Below, piece after piece: positions 11,288 to 20,887 of a stretch of 40,439 nt of DNA. Made by a program: the position numbers and the translations under genes. Numbering within the stretch: the first letter of the stretch is position 1; every line of letters begins with the position of its first letter. Location: NCBI GenBank assembly GCA_028690575.1, contig JAQVAY010000004.1, forward strand, positions 1 through 40,439. The letters run 5' to 3'. Below the pieces are notes generated by a model. It did not search any database. It was given only the letters and a program-made list of their open reading frames with translations, and was not told the origin of the DNA. Origin of the DNA: Bacilli bacterium. GTDB lineage: Bacteria; Bacillota_I; Bacilli_A; RFN20; CAG-826.

Positions 11288-12499
11288 TTACTCTTTTGCT
11301 TTAATCCTCTTTAAACGAGTTACTTCAGCAATGCCGTCTTTACATTTCAAAGTTATTTCACCTTCGATGAGAGGAGAAAGATATTTGCGGAATTCTTCTG
11401 ACATGCGAGTGTTATCCACAACCATTGAGTCAGGAATACGAGCTTCTGCGTTAGCGACTTTGTTTAAATCAGCTAATTCATAATTAATGATATAAGGGTG
11501 AGTAGAAATTCTTTTGAAAACTACCATTTGCCCAGTAATGCCTTGCAAAGCGGTTTGAACAGCGATTTCACCAGTGCGAACAGCCTCATTTCGATCAGTC
11601 AAAGAAATAAAAGCCGGGAACGCTCTTTGAGTAAGCGAAAGTTCGACTGAACGAGTAGGAATATTCAAACGATCCTCGACAATGTTGCATAAGTCAGCTG
11701 CGGCTCCGCCTAATTGAGCGTGGCCAAAACCATCAACACGGACTCGCGACATATCGCGTGGAAAGACAATTCCTTCAGAGATAGCAACAAGAGCATATCC
11801 TTTTTCTTCGTAGACTTTTTTGACATCCATTAAGAATTTTTCAAGATCGAATGGGCGTTCCGGAATATAAAATAAATGAGGTCTTGTATCTTCAGGAAGT
11901 AAATCTGGAGCAGCGGTTAACCATCCAGCATTACGTCCCATGATTTCAATAATGTGAATTTTGCCTTTTTTAAAACACTTAGCATCCATAGCAAATCCGT
12001 TAATAGCATTGATGACAAATTTGGCTGCGCTGGGGAACCCTAAAGAGTGATCAGTACATGCTAAATCGTTATCGATGGTTTTTGGAACACCAATGACGAT
12101 CATATCTAAGCCAAGTTCTTTAACTAATAAAGATAACTTATTACAGGTATCCATCGAATCATTTCCACCATTAACAAAAACATATTTGATGTGATGCTTT
12201 TTGAGATTATCAATAATTTTTAAGTAGATTGGATCATGAAAATCCTTTGGCAGTTTTCTTCTTGTGGTTCCCAAGATGGATCCTGGAGTTTGAAGAAGCA
12301 ATTCAATTTGTTCACTATCTTCTAAACCAAGATCGATGAGATCATCATCAATAAGTCCCTCAATACCATGTTGAGAGCCATATATGTGATCAATGAGATC
12401 GGGGTGTCTTTTGCCTTCGAGAATCGCTCCATATAAAGAGGAATTAATTACTGAAGTTGGGCCTCCCGATTGAATGTATACCATATTTTTGCTTTCCAT
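11288..12499 (-). CDS. PPi-type 6-phosphofructokinase
   Basis: This enzyme phosphorylates fructose-6-phosphate in glycolysis. N-terminal QSGGPTSVINSSL and GFPSAAKFV place it in the PfkA superfamily; it is 403 residues, longer than the classical ATP enzyme of about 320. Two specificity positions point to pyrophosphate as donor: the loop reads GGNDS (Asp at the position equivalent to E. coli Gly104) and the active-site block reads PKTIDND, not PGTIDND (Lys at Gly124). The Mg-binding Asp103 equivalent is Asn. Donor assignment is inference from these residues. It heads the atp operon: atpI begins 2 nt after its stop, and no terminator lies between. The start may be M1 (AAAGGA, 11 nt) or M6. Confidence 0.9.
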   Translation of the reverse strand: MESKNMVYIQSGGPTSVINSSLYGAILEGKRHPDLIDHIYGSQHGIEGLIDDDLIDLGLEDSEQIELLLQTPGSILGTTRRKLPKDFHDPIYLKIIDNLKKHHIKYVFVNGGNDSMDTCNKLSLLVKELGLDMIVIGVPKTIDNDLACTDHSLGFPSAAKFVINAINGFAMDAKCFKKGKIHIIEIMGRNAGWLTAAPDLLPEDTRPHLFYIPERPFDLEKFLMDVKKVYEEKGYALVAISEGIVFPRDMSRVRVDGFGHAQLGGAAADLCNIVEDRLNIPTRSVELSLTQRAFPAFISLTDRNEAVRTGEIAVQTALQGITGQMVVFKRISTHPYIINYELADLNKVANAEARIPDSMVVDNTRMSEEFRKYLSPLIEGEITLKCKDGIAEVTRLKRIKAKE

Positions 12500-12531
12500 A
12501 TATTAATTTTCCTTTATTCTTACTAGGTAAT

Positions 12532-12560
12532 ATTATCCTAATATTCTAATCAAATTTCAA
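12532..12560 (-). promoter_or_regulatory. Promoter of pfk-atp operon
   Basis: The minus strand has TTGAAA, 17 nt, GATAAT, giving 4/6 and 5/6 consensus matches with ideal spacing. The predicted start is near 12525, about 25 nt before the phosphofructokinase ATG. No internal terminator or clear second promoter is seen before atpC, so this may drive all ten genes. Confidence 0.7.
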
Positions 12561-12664
12561 TAGTTATTGGTCCTGGTAGTCAATAAAGAGAAAGTGAAAT
12601 CAATATTTTTCTTTCATCAATAATCTTTCATTTAATGTGGTCATACCAAAATTGTTTATTTTAT

Positions 12665-12693
12665 TTGCATAATAACGGCGTCCCATATAAAAT
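12665..12693 (+). promoter_or_regulatory. Promoter of TGS-nucleoside kinase gene
   Basis: TTGCAT and TAAAAT are 17 nt apart and about 36 nt upstream of the ATG. The -35 is weak (3/6) and the -10 good (5/6). The gene has a perfect AAGGAGG ribosome site 7 nt before its ATG. Confidence 0.5.
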
Positions 12694-12729
12694 CAATGTG
12701 CTAGTTTTATATACTAAGGAGGCTATAAT

Positions 12730-14370
12730 ATGTCATTTGCTGTGACCTTTAAACAAGAAACAAAAACTTATGAAAAACCAGTTAGCGTACTCGAGGTGAT
12801 TGGTAATAATCGAGAATACTTATGTGCTTATGTTAATAATCGAGTTCGCGAGTTGACCTATTTGATTAACAAGGACTCTGAAGTAACTCCCTTGACTGTC
12901 AAAGATCGTGATGCGAAACCAACTTATGAAGCATCCCTTCGTTTTTTAGTGGCAATGGCGATGAGAAATATTCATCCAGAAATCGAAATTCGTTTTTCAT
13001 ACAATGTTTCTCGTTCCATTTTCATGCAAATTCTCAATCCAGGTGTGACCAGCACGAACCAAATGGTCAAAGAACTCATTGCTGAAATGAATAGAATTAT
13101 TGACAGAGACATGCCGCTCGTTAGAAGTATTGTCAGCAAAGAAGAAGCTGCCCGTATTTTTAAAGAGGAAGGTTATCAAGATAAAGTTGACATTCTCGAC
13201 TATCGTCCAGAGAAGACTGCTCATATCTATACATGCGGCGGGTATAACAACTACATGTACAACCGTATGGTTCCTTCTACCGGATATATCACTAAATGGG
13301 ATATTAAGTTCTATCATCCTGGCATTATCATTCGTTATCCACGACCTGAATGCGGAGGCGAAATTCCCCCATTTGAAGATGCCCCAACTTTCGGAAAGAC
13401 TTTGAAAAGAGCTCACCAATGGGCAAAAGCCACTGGAGGAGACACCATCGTCAGCATCAATCGTCATCTCAAAGAAGGCGGCCCAGTTGACATGATTAAC
13501 TTAAGTGAACACAAACACAATCAACAATTCTCTGAATTAGGAACAATGATTGAAGTCGACAAAGAAAATATTCGTCTAATTTGTATTGCTGGTCCTTCTT
13601 CTTCCGGAAAAACTACTTTTGCTAATCGTTTAAGAATCGAATTACTCTCTCGAGGAATTAATCCAATCAGAATTTCAATGGATGATTATTATCGTCCCAA
13701 AGCCGAAGCTCCAAAAGATGCTGATGGCAATCCTGATTTAGAATCAGTTGAAGCATTAGATATCGAAACCTTTAACCAAAACATCTCCGATCTTATTTGC
13801 GGATTACCAGTTGATTTGCCAAAATTTGATTTCAAAGTTGGACATCGCGTTAAAGGAAGAACCCTTCAAGTTGGGAGCGATCAACCAATTATCATCGAAG
13901 GCATTCATGCTTTAAATGAAAGAATGACTGCTTCTATTCCTAGCCACCAAAAATTCAAGATTTTCATTGCTCCACAAGCTCAAGTTAATATTGACAACCA
14001 CAACCCATTATCTCTTACTGATTTGCGTCTTTTACGCCGTATCGTCCGCGACTACCAATTCCGCGGCAGCAGCGCAACTGAAACAATGTCAATGTGGGAT
14101 AGCGTTCGCCGTGGCGAGTTCAAGTGGATTTATAACAATCAAGAAGGTGCGAACTATGTTTTCAATTCTTTCTTAACTTATGAATTATGCTGCATGAAAA
14201 AATATGCTTTACCACTACTTGAAGTTATCGATAGTGAAAGTGAATACTTCCCTGTCGCCGAGAGATTAATCAGAATGTTAAAGTTCTTCGAGAATCTTCC
14301 TGATGAATGGGTGCCATGCAATTCCTTAATGCGCGAATTTATCGGCGGCTCATGTTACGCGGATGTGTAA
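12730..14370 (+). CDS. Nucleoside (uridine) kinase with TGS/ThrRS-like N-terminus
   Basis: This is a two-part cytoplasmic protein of 546 residues. Residues about 8-65 resemble a TGS domain, and about 66-220 resemble the second additional domain of threonyl-tRNA synthetase (Y-N-N-Y-M and HPG-type blocks). The C-terminal part is a P-loop kinase of the uridine kinase/phosphoribulokinase family: Walker A GPSSSGKTTF at about 288, followed by ISMDDYYRP, DLPKFDFKVGHR and IIEGIHALN. Fusions of this layout are common in Firmicutes and are annotated as uridine or nucleoside kinases; the substrate is not established by sequence. It stands alone, with its own promoter, a strong ribosome site and a terminator shared with the convergent gene. 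Confidence 0.9.
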   Translation: MSFAVTFKQETKTYEKPVSVLEVIGNNREYLCAYVNNRVRELTYLINKDSEVTPLTVKDRDAKPTYEASLRFLVAMAMRNIHPEIEIRFSYNVSRSIFMQILNPGVTSTNQMVKELIAEMNRIIDRDMPLVRSIVSKEEAARIFKEEGYQDKVDILDYRPEKTAHIYTCGGYNNYMYNRMVPSTGYITKWDIKFYHPGIIIRYPRPECGGEIPPFEDAPTFGKTLKRAHQWAKATGGDTIVSINRHLKEGGPVDMINLSEHKHNQQFSELGTMIEVDKENIRLICIAGPSSSGKTTFANRLRIELLSRGINPIRISMDDYYRPKAEAPKDADGNPDLESVEALDIETFNQNISDLICGLPVDLPKFDFKVGHRVKGRTLQVGSDQPIIIEGIHALNERMTASIPSHQKFKIFIAPQAQVNIDNHNPLSLTDLRLLRRIVRDYQFRGSSATETMSMWDSVRRGEFKWIYNNQEGANYVFNSFLTYELCCMKKYALPLLEVIDSESEYFPVAERLIRMLKFFENLPDEWVPCNSLMREFIGGSCYADV

Positions 14371-14391
14371 TACTGACAAAAATAAAAAAAT

Positions 14392-14416
14392 AAGGGAACT
14401 TAGTTCCCTTTTTTCT
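14392..14416. terminator. Bidirectional rho-independent terminator
   Basis: AAGGGAAC-TTA-GTTCCCTT forms an 8-9 bp perfect stem. A T-run follows on the plus strand and an A-rich stretch precedes it, so it can stop the kinase gene on one strand and the DUF5677-like gene on the other. The stem includes the stop codon of the minus-strand gene. Confidence 0.85.
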
Positions 14417-15536
14417 TGCTTTTTTCCTGAAGTTCCTTAAAATTAACGCTTTCTCGTTTGTGTATATTCACGAGTTGCGAGTAGTAAACGTTTCGCATCG
14501 CTTCATATCTTTTCATTTGTTCAGGACTAACTTCTTTGGCAAATAAAGAAACAAATATTTTTTCTAAACGGAAGAAAGACTCATACAAACTAAGTAGAGT
14601 GATGTAGTAAAAATAATCGCGATTGGAATAAATAAGCATCGGGGTACTATGTATGATTTCAGAGCTCATTTCATAACGTGAATTATACATTGATAGACCA
14701 GCCACTTTTTCTAGTCCATCACGAAAATTTAGTTTAAATGTAGAATCCTTTCCCACTTCCGGAATAGCATATAACCAACCATATTCAATAAACTTTTTTA
14801 TGTCTTTGCTCTTTAGGTCGTATTGTTTCATTTCTTCTTTCATTTGGTTGAATATTTCAGTCTGCTTTTCTTTATTTTCCATCACGTCTTTGAAAGCAAT
14901 ACCATACTGCATATGTTTTAAATAACGATTAATTAGAGGGCGGCCAAAATGTTCTAAAAGTATGAGAGTGCATTCACATTCATGAAGAGTTCTCCAAGAA
15001 GAGAAAGCTTCCGTTTCAAAACCATCAACCAAAAGTGATAAGGCACACTTGGCAATGCTAAGTGATTTCATGAGCAAGTCAGTAATCAAAGTCGAGGCTG
15101 GGTCGTTCTTATTATATTTTTGTAAAATATTGAGGGTAAAATTGATGTAGACACTGAGAGAGGATATCGGTGGAAAGTAGGAGTTGGCGATTCGCCTTTC
15201 CTTGTGTTGAAGTTTAGAAAGGCTAATGTACTTATCGGCCACTATCGAAGCCATCGAAGCTTTAATGTTTTCGTTTTTAATAAATTCGTCGATTTGTTCA
15301 GGGGAACGGACAACGATACTATATAAAAATTCACCAATGCAGTATTCGATAATTTCTAAAGAATTAACATTCACAATTGTCTCAAAAGGAGCCATATCGG
15401 CTAATTGAGAAATGGCCTCCATCGCTAAATCGTAAATTTCAAAAATAAAGTCCTTGTCGAGTGAAGAAGGAACCTTTAAAAAATCGATAATTTTAAAAAC
15501 TTGTTCTTTCCCGAGAGCGTTAATTTTCTTATTCAA
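14400..15536 (-). CDS. DUF5677-like protein coupled to addA
   Basis: This is a 378-residue, mostly helical protein without signal peptide or clear membrane segments. The central block AFSSWRTLHECECTLILLEHFG followed by YEMSSEIIHSTP resembles the DUF5677 family (Arg-x3-Glu and a later Ser-x-x-x-His). Its function is unknown. The start is TTG: the first codon reads TTG, with GGAGG 9 nt upstream, and it overlaps the end of addA by 8 bp. It is therefore the third gene of the addB-addA unit and is likely made together with the recombination nuclease. Whether it takes part in DNA repair is only suggested by position. The family call is by eye. Confidence 0.7.
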   Translation of the reverse strand: MNKKINALGKEQVFKIIDFLKVPSSLDKDFIFEIYDLAMEAISQLADMAPFETIVNVNSLEIIEYCIGEFLYSIVVRSPEQIDEFIKNENIKASMASIVADKYISLSKLQHKERRIANSYFPPISSLSVYINFTLNILQKYNKNDPASTLITDLLMKSLSIAKCALSLLVDGFETEAFSSWRTLHECECTLILLEHFGRPLINRYLKHMQYGIAFKDVMENKEKQTEIFNQMKEEMKQYDLKSKDIKKFIEYGWLYAIPEVGKDSTFKLNFRDGLEKVAGLSMYNSRYEMSSEIIHSTPMLIYSNRDYFYYITLLSLYESFFRLEKIFVSLFAKEVSPEQMKRYEAMRNVYYSQLVNIHKRESVNFKELQEKSKKKGN

Positions 15537-18500
15537 TTTCTCTTTCCTCCCCTGTCAGCGCACTGACTAGATATAAACGAATTGGTTTATCGCTGATACT
15601 TTTAATATAATCCCGATAAACATGTAATTGCTTGATGTATTGTTCATCATCGAGGTTTTTCAGTTTAAAATCAACAATAATAATTTCATCGTTTTTAATA
15701 ATCAAACAGTCAATTATTCCGTGAACTTCATTAATGTCATCGTAAAATTCATATTCATGACGAAGGTCTTCGTTTTTGACATTCCTAAATATTGAGGTTT
15801 CTAAAACGTTAAAAACGCATCTTGCTAGTTGTTTGTTTTTTATAAAAGAAATGTCCTTATTTTCATAATCGACAACCTCTAAAAGATGATGGAGTTGAGA
15901 TCCAAATTCCAGAGCTGAAGTATCGGCGAGAACATTTGTTTTCTTACTCGCTGATTTCTTTTCAACCAACTTCGATGGTAGCGATATTTCTTTAATTTTA
16001 ACCATTTTAATCGCTTTTTGCTGAGTTTTTTTATTTATGGATGCATTTTTTAATACATAATCAACACCAATCTGATTTGGTAATTCTAAATATTCAAGAA
16101 AGTCTTTGAAGGATGTCGAACGCTTTAGATCGCCAACAAAAAAAGCCTTTTCGCCTTGGGGATACAGGAAAATTAGTTGCTCTCTTACTCTAGTTATTGC
16201 AACATAGAACAACCTCAATTTTTCTTCGAAATCCTCATGGATATATTTCTCTTTGATTAAATGATGAGGGAATGAATCGAATCCAAAATCATTTGGTAAA
16301 GGAAAGAATATTCCATAAAGGGGTGAAGCGAGAAAAGAGGTGTTTATTTCCTTACGGTAGAAGTTCTTAAATAATCCTGGTAAATAGACTATTGGGTATT
16401 CCAATCCTTTTGAGCGATGAATGGTAATTAAAGTAACAGCGTTGTTTTGACTGCCTTTACGGGGAACTGTTACTTCTAAACCATATTCGGTTAATTCGCT
16501 AAAATATGAGGAAAGTTCGTCAATTGAAAAGCCTAAATCATCCATTGATTTGGCAAAGGAAAGGAAAGAGTCCACCATTTCGACATTGTTATTAAAATTA
16601 TCAAGAGTTAAGAGTTTATGATAGATATCAAATTCTTCATAAAGGGAACGGAGCATTTCGTACAAGGAACGATTTTTGGTTAATTCCACCACTGCCTCAA
16701 TCTTTTGATATAAGGGGGTATGATAATAGAGTTTATTTTTGACAATGTCATATATTTCTTGATCAGGGACACTCAATAAAAAGGAACGAGAGATAGCGAC
16801 GTATGCGTGATTAAATGAATCATCCATAACTCTTTTTGCCACACAGGAAAATAAGGTGATGAGGTTTTTAGTCACAAAACCCAACACTGAATTATCAATT
16901 CGTTCATCTTTAATGACGTTCAAGGGAATTCCAAGAGAGGAAAAATGGCGGTGGTATTTTTCGAAATCACTACCACGATCAACAATGATTGCGAAGTCGC
17001 CATAGCGAGCGGGGCGGTCTACTTTGGTTTCTTTGTCGTAAACTGAAAATTGGTTTTTGATTTTATCGAGGATATCATCAGCGATGATAATGATTTCTTG
17101 ATTCACATTGTCATCATTTTTTCCACTTGGATATCGGTAAATTGTCGGTTGATGGTTTAAGTTTTCTTTGTCACTAGCCCCATAAATAACTGGTTCATAG
17201 AGAAATGGGTGTCCATTTTCATAATCAATTATGTTATTCTTCGCAGACATAAGTTTAGAAAAGGATTTATTAATGAAATTGACAATCTGAAAACGAGAAC
17301 GGAAACTAACATTGAGGTCAATTTCTCGACCTCCACGATTATCTTTATAAGCATTAAATTTATCTTGGAAGATTTGGCAATTAGCATTGCGGAAACGATA
17401 GATTGATTGCTTAACATCACCTACCATGTATAGATTATCACGCGCCAAGGACTGAATTACTCGTTCTTGAACATCTGAGGTATCTTGATATTCATCCACC
17501 ATAATGTAATCAAAGCCATTTTTAATTTCTTTTAAGACTTCAGGTATAGAAATTATCTCAATAGCCATGCGTGCGATATCGGGAAAATCATAACTATGAG
17601 TCTCTTTCTTAAAATCTAAAAATCTCTCTTCAATGGTTTTGACCATATCGACGAGAATTTTCGCGAATGGTTTATAAACAATGAAGCTTTTCAAGATATC
17701 TTCCTGGTGACCGAAGTGACGCTTTTTCAAAATTGAAAATGTCTCAGCAATATAACCTCGTAATGGCTTGTCTTCTTCAGGATAATTTACCTTTTGTTTC
17801 GGTAATGACAAAACATCAAGTAAATCAAAAAGGTTATCGTAGTTCTTAGCGTCAATTAATTGGTCGAGGACATCACAAATCGTGTTGCTATCCTCCGCAT
17901 CGCTGAGTGACTCGCTCATGTTTCTGAGTTCACGAAAAGCAGCAAGAGTTTGCTGATAATAATCTGCGATATAAGAGGAAATGAGCTTTTCATCGTAACA
18001 TTCTTCACTTAGAAAATGGAAAAATGAATCCTTATTAATCTTCAAATTGACAACCTTAATAATTTGATCGACATAATCTCTTAAAACTTGGTCGCTTTTC
18101 AAGCAGAAGGTGTTAATCATTTGGATAAAAAGAGGATCATTTGAAAGATAATATTCATGGAAAACTTGGTCGATAATCTTCTTCTTTTGAATATTAAGCA
18201 AACTAGAATCCATCACATTGATATCGCTTGGAATATGAAGAAATGAACTATATTTTTTGACCAAATATAGGCTAAAAGCATCGAATGTTTCGATATGAGC
18301 CGCTTCAAGTTCGCTTGTTAAATGGCTGGTGGCTGGATCACTTAATAATTTGTCGCGAAGGCGAATTTTCATTTCGCTAGCGGCGGGTTTGGTAAAAGTA
18401 AGGACAAGAAATTTAGACAGTGGGTGACCAGACTTAACAATTTGAAAAATGCGTTCAGTCAAAACAGCAGTTTTGCCACTTCCCGCTCCAGCTGACACCA

Positions 18501-18561
18501 AAACATTGCTCCCAAGAGTTTGAATAGCGTCGATTTGATTTTGTGACCATTTAAATTCCAC
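15529..18561 (-). CDS. addA: ATP-dependent helicase/nuclease subunit A
   Basis: AddA is the 3'-5' helicase and one nuclease of the AddAB complex, which resects double-strand breaks for RecA. The UvrD/Rep-type helicase core shows Walker A AGAGSGKT (24-31), LTFTKPAASEMKIR, DEYQDTSDVQ (about 357), GDVKQSIYRFRNA, TIHRSKGLEYPIVYLPG and YVAITRVREQLI. The C-terminal RecB-type nuclease has GIIDCLIIKNDEIIIVDFKLKN, keeping the Asp and Asp-x-Lys residues. At 1010 residues it is shorter than Bacillus AddA (about 1,230). It begins with GTG, preceded by GAGGAG, and overlaps addB by 11 bp. Identification is secure. Confidence 0.95.
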   Translation of the reverse strand: MEFKWSQNQIDAIQTLGSNVLVSAGAGSGKTAVLTERIFQIVKSGHPLSKFLVLTFTKPAASEMKIRLRDKLLSDPATSHLTSELEAAHIETFDAFSLYLVKKYSSFLHIPSDINVMDSSLLNIQKKKIIDQVFHEYYLSNDPLFIQMINTFCLKSDQVLRDYVDQIIKVVNLKINKDSFFHFLSEECYDEKLISSYIADYYQQTLAAFRELRNMSESLSDAEDSNTICDVLDQLIDAKNYDNLFDLLDVLSLPKQKVNYPEEDKPLRGYIAETFSILKKRHFGHQEDILKSFIVYKPFAKILVDMVKTIEERFLDFKKETHSYDFPDIARMAIEIISIPEVLKEIKNGFDYIMVDEYQDTSDVQERVIQSLARDNLYMVGDVKQSIYRFRNANCQIFQDKFNAYKDNRGGREIDLNVSFRSRFQIVNFINKSFSKLMSAKNNIIDYENGHPFLYEPVIYGASDKENLNHQPTIYRYPSGKNDDNVNQEIIIIADDILDKIKNQFSVYDKETKVDRPARYGDFAIIVDRGSDFEKYHRHFSSLGIPLNVIKDERIDNSVLGFVTKNLITLFSCVAKRVMDDSFNHAYVAISRSFLLSVPDQEIYDIVKNKLYYHTPLYQKIEAVVELTKNRSLYEMLRSLYEEFDIYHKLLTLDNFNNNVEMVDSFLSFAKSMDDLGFSIDELSSYFSELTEYGLEVTVPRKGSQNNAVTLITIHRSKGLEYPIVYLPGLFKNFYRKEINTSFLASPLYGIFFPLPNDFGFDSFPHHLIKEKYIHEDFEEKLRLFYVAITRVREQLIFLYPQGEKAFFVGDLKRSTSFKDFLEYLELPNQIGVDYVLKNASINKKTQQKAIKMVKIKEISLPSKLVEKKSASKKTNVLADTSALEFGSQLHHLLEVVDYENKDISFIKNKQLARCVFNVLETSIFRNVKNEDLRHEYEFYDDINEVHGIIDCLIIKNDEIIIVDFKLKNLDDEQYIKQLHVYRDYIKSISDKPIRLYLVSALTGEEREIE

Positions 18562-20881
18562 TATCTTCTATCTCCTCTTGTTTTATTTCTTTTGGAAAAA
18601 CTTTTTGTTCGTATTTGACATAGCAAATATCCTTAAACGGGCAACGTTTGCAAGGCCCGTCTTGATCCAAAAATTGAGGGCGAACGGAAAAAATGTTTTG
18701 CCGAATATTCCTATTTCCCTCAATAAATAATTGAAGAGCCATATCACTTAGCGACTTAAAATAGTCCTTCGTTTGGACGTGACTGTATTTATAGAATTGA
18801 TTATTTTTTGTTAGTTTTAGGCTTTTTATGAATGCAGATTCTTCTCCCGGAATGCCAAAAGTCCCATCAAAACTGCGGATGATATCGATATTATCGATAA
18901 CATAGCCATCCAATTTAAGATAATTGGGAATCAGGGCATCTTCTTTCTCTTCTCTACCAATCGAATCAGGAATGATGTGATGAATGAAGAGCCCAGATAG
19001 GGAATAGTCTTTAAATTGAGGAGATTGAGAAGTCAAAAAAGCGTAAGTCGGTAGCTGAAATGAACTTCCGTATTCAACTAAACTGGGTGTGAACGTTTCC
19101 TTCCCTGTTTTGTAGTCCAGTAAAAACATGTGTTGATTATTTGTTATGATAATTTTATCGATAATACCTTCCACAGTCGTGTTTTTATCAATAGAGATGG
19201 AAAGAAACTTTTCAGTAAATACTTGGGCTTTTTCCATTTTTGAATTGTGTAATTGAATGGCCTCTACCGCCACTTTAATATCAGCTTTTAACTGAATCAA
19301 AAGAACTTGTTCTTCTTCGGTAAACTGATAATCGTTATTATTCAAAGCTGCTTGGTAGGATTTTTCAAAATCAAAATGATCTTGATACATATCTTGAAAT
19401 ATATGATGAGCAACAGTACCCAAAGCAGTGCTAAAGTTACCGGAAAACGGATCAAGCTTGAGGCCAAAGGAAGCATAGTACTGAAATGGACAGGCATAGT
19501 ATGTTTTCATTTTTGAATAGGAATGTTTAAGAAGCATTGAATCATCAAAAACCCGGGCTCCGGTAAAATTGTTATCATAAGAATCGTAAGGAATAGAAAC
19601 AAGTTCTTTTAAAGCATAAAAGTCTTCATTTTTTTCTTGGTAAAATTTGTTTGAATCACAAAGGGTTGCTAAAATCATTTCAGCGTAAGTTTTGCTGTAG
19701 TAAGTTTCTGGTAAATGAGCTTCAACTATTTCCATCCCCCAAATTTTGGCAAAAGGAGATGGATAATAATTATTAGTGGCATATCTTTCAGAATACGAAA
19801 AGTAATAATAATTCTCTTGAGCAAAGAAAGAGGTCAAGACCTGAGATGATATCTTTCCTTTTTCAAGAGACGTATTAAGGGAGATAATGCCTTTTTCTTG
19901 GTCTGTTAGATAGTCACTATCCTGGTAGGATGTGGGAAATAATCCCTCGCGAAAACCAAGCACAAAAACATGAGAGTTTTTTACCATAATTGGTTCACTA
20001 ATAAAGCAAATTGAAGGATGGTAAATATCATCAGGAATTTGGTGATTTTTCAAAGAAGAAAGGAGATATTGATATTGAGCTTCAAAGCTAAAACGTTCAT
20101 CAAAAACTTCGTTAATAACGTCATTCAAAAGGATTTTATTTTCTTCAGAAATCGACATTTGAGAAATACTCTCACTGGCTTTCTTTAAATTTTTGTTTTG
20201 ATGATAATTTTTTAAAAAATCGCAAACAAAGTTTTGACTATATAAGTTCCTAAATAAGGGAATATTAATGTGAAAATGAAAATCGGTTTGAAATCGATTG
20301 AGATAATAGAGGTAATTTGTATCAGAGCAATAAATATATATATCTTTTGAGTTGACTCCCGAATCTAATAAAGAAGAAATTTTATTTAAGCAAGAAAGAA
20401 CCTCTTCATAAATCGTGGGGAACTGCTTTAGTGTTTGGTTATTTCTAATCAATTCGCTGGAGTGAATGTTGATTTGACAGCCAAGAGAGATCAAAGGATT
20501 AATAAGTTCTTTATCTAAAACTGAATAGCCATAAACATCTACACTATTGCCTTTAAAAAGCATGGACAAATAGGGATCTTTTTTTATTAGTCCAAGACCA
20601 TCCATTTTTTCTTTAATGCGAAAAAGGTTTTTCAACTTATCAATGGAATAATTTTTATCAATAAAAGGAAGTAATTGAACGATTTTTTTTGCCACATCAT
20701 CAGAAACATTTTCCTCTATCATGATTTCTTTAATGGCTTGAGTATTAATCTCGCTGAAAAATGAAGCTAAAAAATCTCTTTTATCAATCGTTTTGATATC
20801 AGCAAAAGAATCGGTTTGGCGAAAGAAATTCAATAAATTTTTATGCATTGCATAGGGAGCAATAATATAACGTCTTGTCAT
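18551..20881 (-). CDS. addB: AddB-like nuclease subunit with Fe-S cysteines
   Basis: This is the partner of AddA. The C-terminal PD-(D/E)XK nuclease is clear: TYYACPFQYYASFGLKL (first Cys, about 465), GTVAHHIF, VEGIIDKIIITNNQHMFLLDYKTG (about 575-594), and the closing cysteine set CKRCPFKDIC (about 745-754). Together these give the four-Cys iron-sulfur staple of the family. The N-terminal two-thirds is helicase-like but degenerate, and I see no Walker A motif. At 776 residues it is much shorter than Bacillus AddB (about 1,160). It heads the addB-addA-DUF5677 unit. There is no ribosome site; a near-consensus promoter ends 6 nt before the ATG, so the mRNA is predicted to be leaderless. Confidence 0.88.
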   Translation of the reverse strand: MTRRYIIAPYAMHKNLLNFFRQTDSFADIKTIDKRDFLASFFSEINTQAIKEIMIEENVSDDVAKKIVQLLPFIDKNYSIDKLKNLFRIKEKMDGLGLIKKDPYLSMLFKGNSVDVYGYSVLDKELINPLISLGCQINIHSSELIRNNQTLKQFPTIYEEVLSCLNKISSLLDSGVNSKDIYIYCSDTNYLYYLNRFQTDFHFHINIPLFRNLYSQNFVCDFLKNYHQNKNLKKASESISQMSISEENKILLNDVINEVFDERFSFEAQYQYLLSSLKNHQIPDDIYHPSICFISEPIMVKNSHVFVLGFREGLFPTSYQDSDYLTDQEKGIISLNTSLEKGKISSQVLTSFFAQENYYYFSYSERYATNNYYPSPFAKIWGMEIVEAHLPETYYSKTYAEMILATLCDSNKFYQEKNEDFYALKELVSIPYDSYDNNFTGARVFDDSMLLKHSYSKMKTYYACPFQYYASFGLKLDPFSGNFSTALGTVAHHIFQDMYQDHFDFEKSYQAALNNNDYQFTEEEQVLLIQLKADIKVAVEAIQLHNSKMEKAQVFTEKFLSISIDKNTTVEGIIDKIIITNNQHMFLLDYKTGKETFTPSLVEYGSSFQLPTYAFLTSQSPQFKDYSLSGLFIHHIIPDSIGREEKEDALIPNYLKLDGYVIDNIDIIRSFDGTFGIPGEESAFIKSLKLTKNNQFYKYSHVQTKDYFKSLSDMALQLFIEGNRNIRQNIFSVRPQFLDQDGPCKRCPFKDICYVKYEQKVFPKEIKQEEIEDSGI

Positions 20882-20887
20882 GGAAAT

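Noticed and set aside
12997-13467. 156-codon minus-strand ORF inside the kinase gene
   Set aside because: It is wholly within the kinase coding frame, which has clear domains. No protein-like features or start signals are seen.
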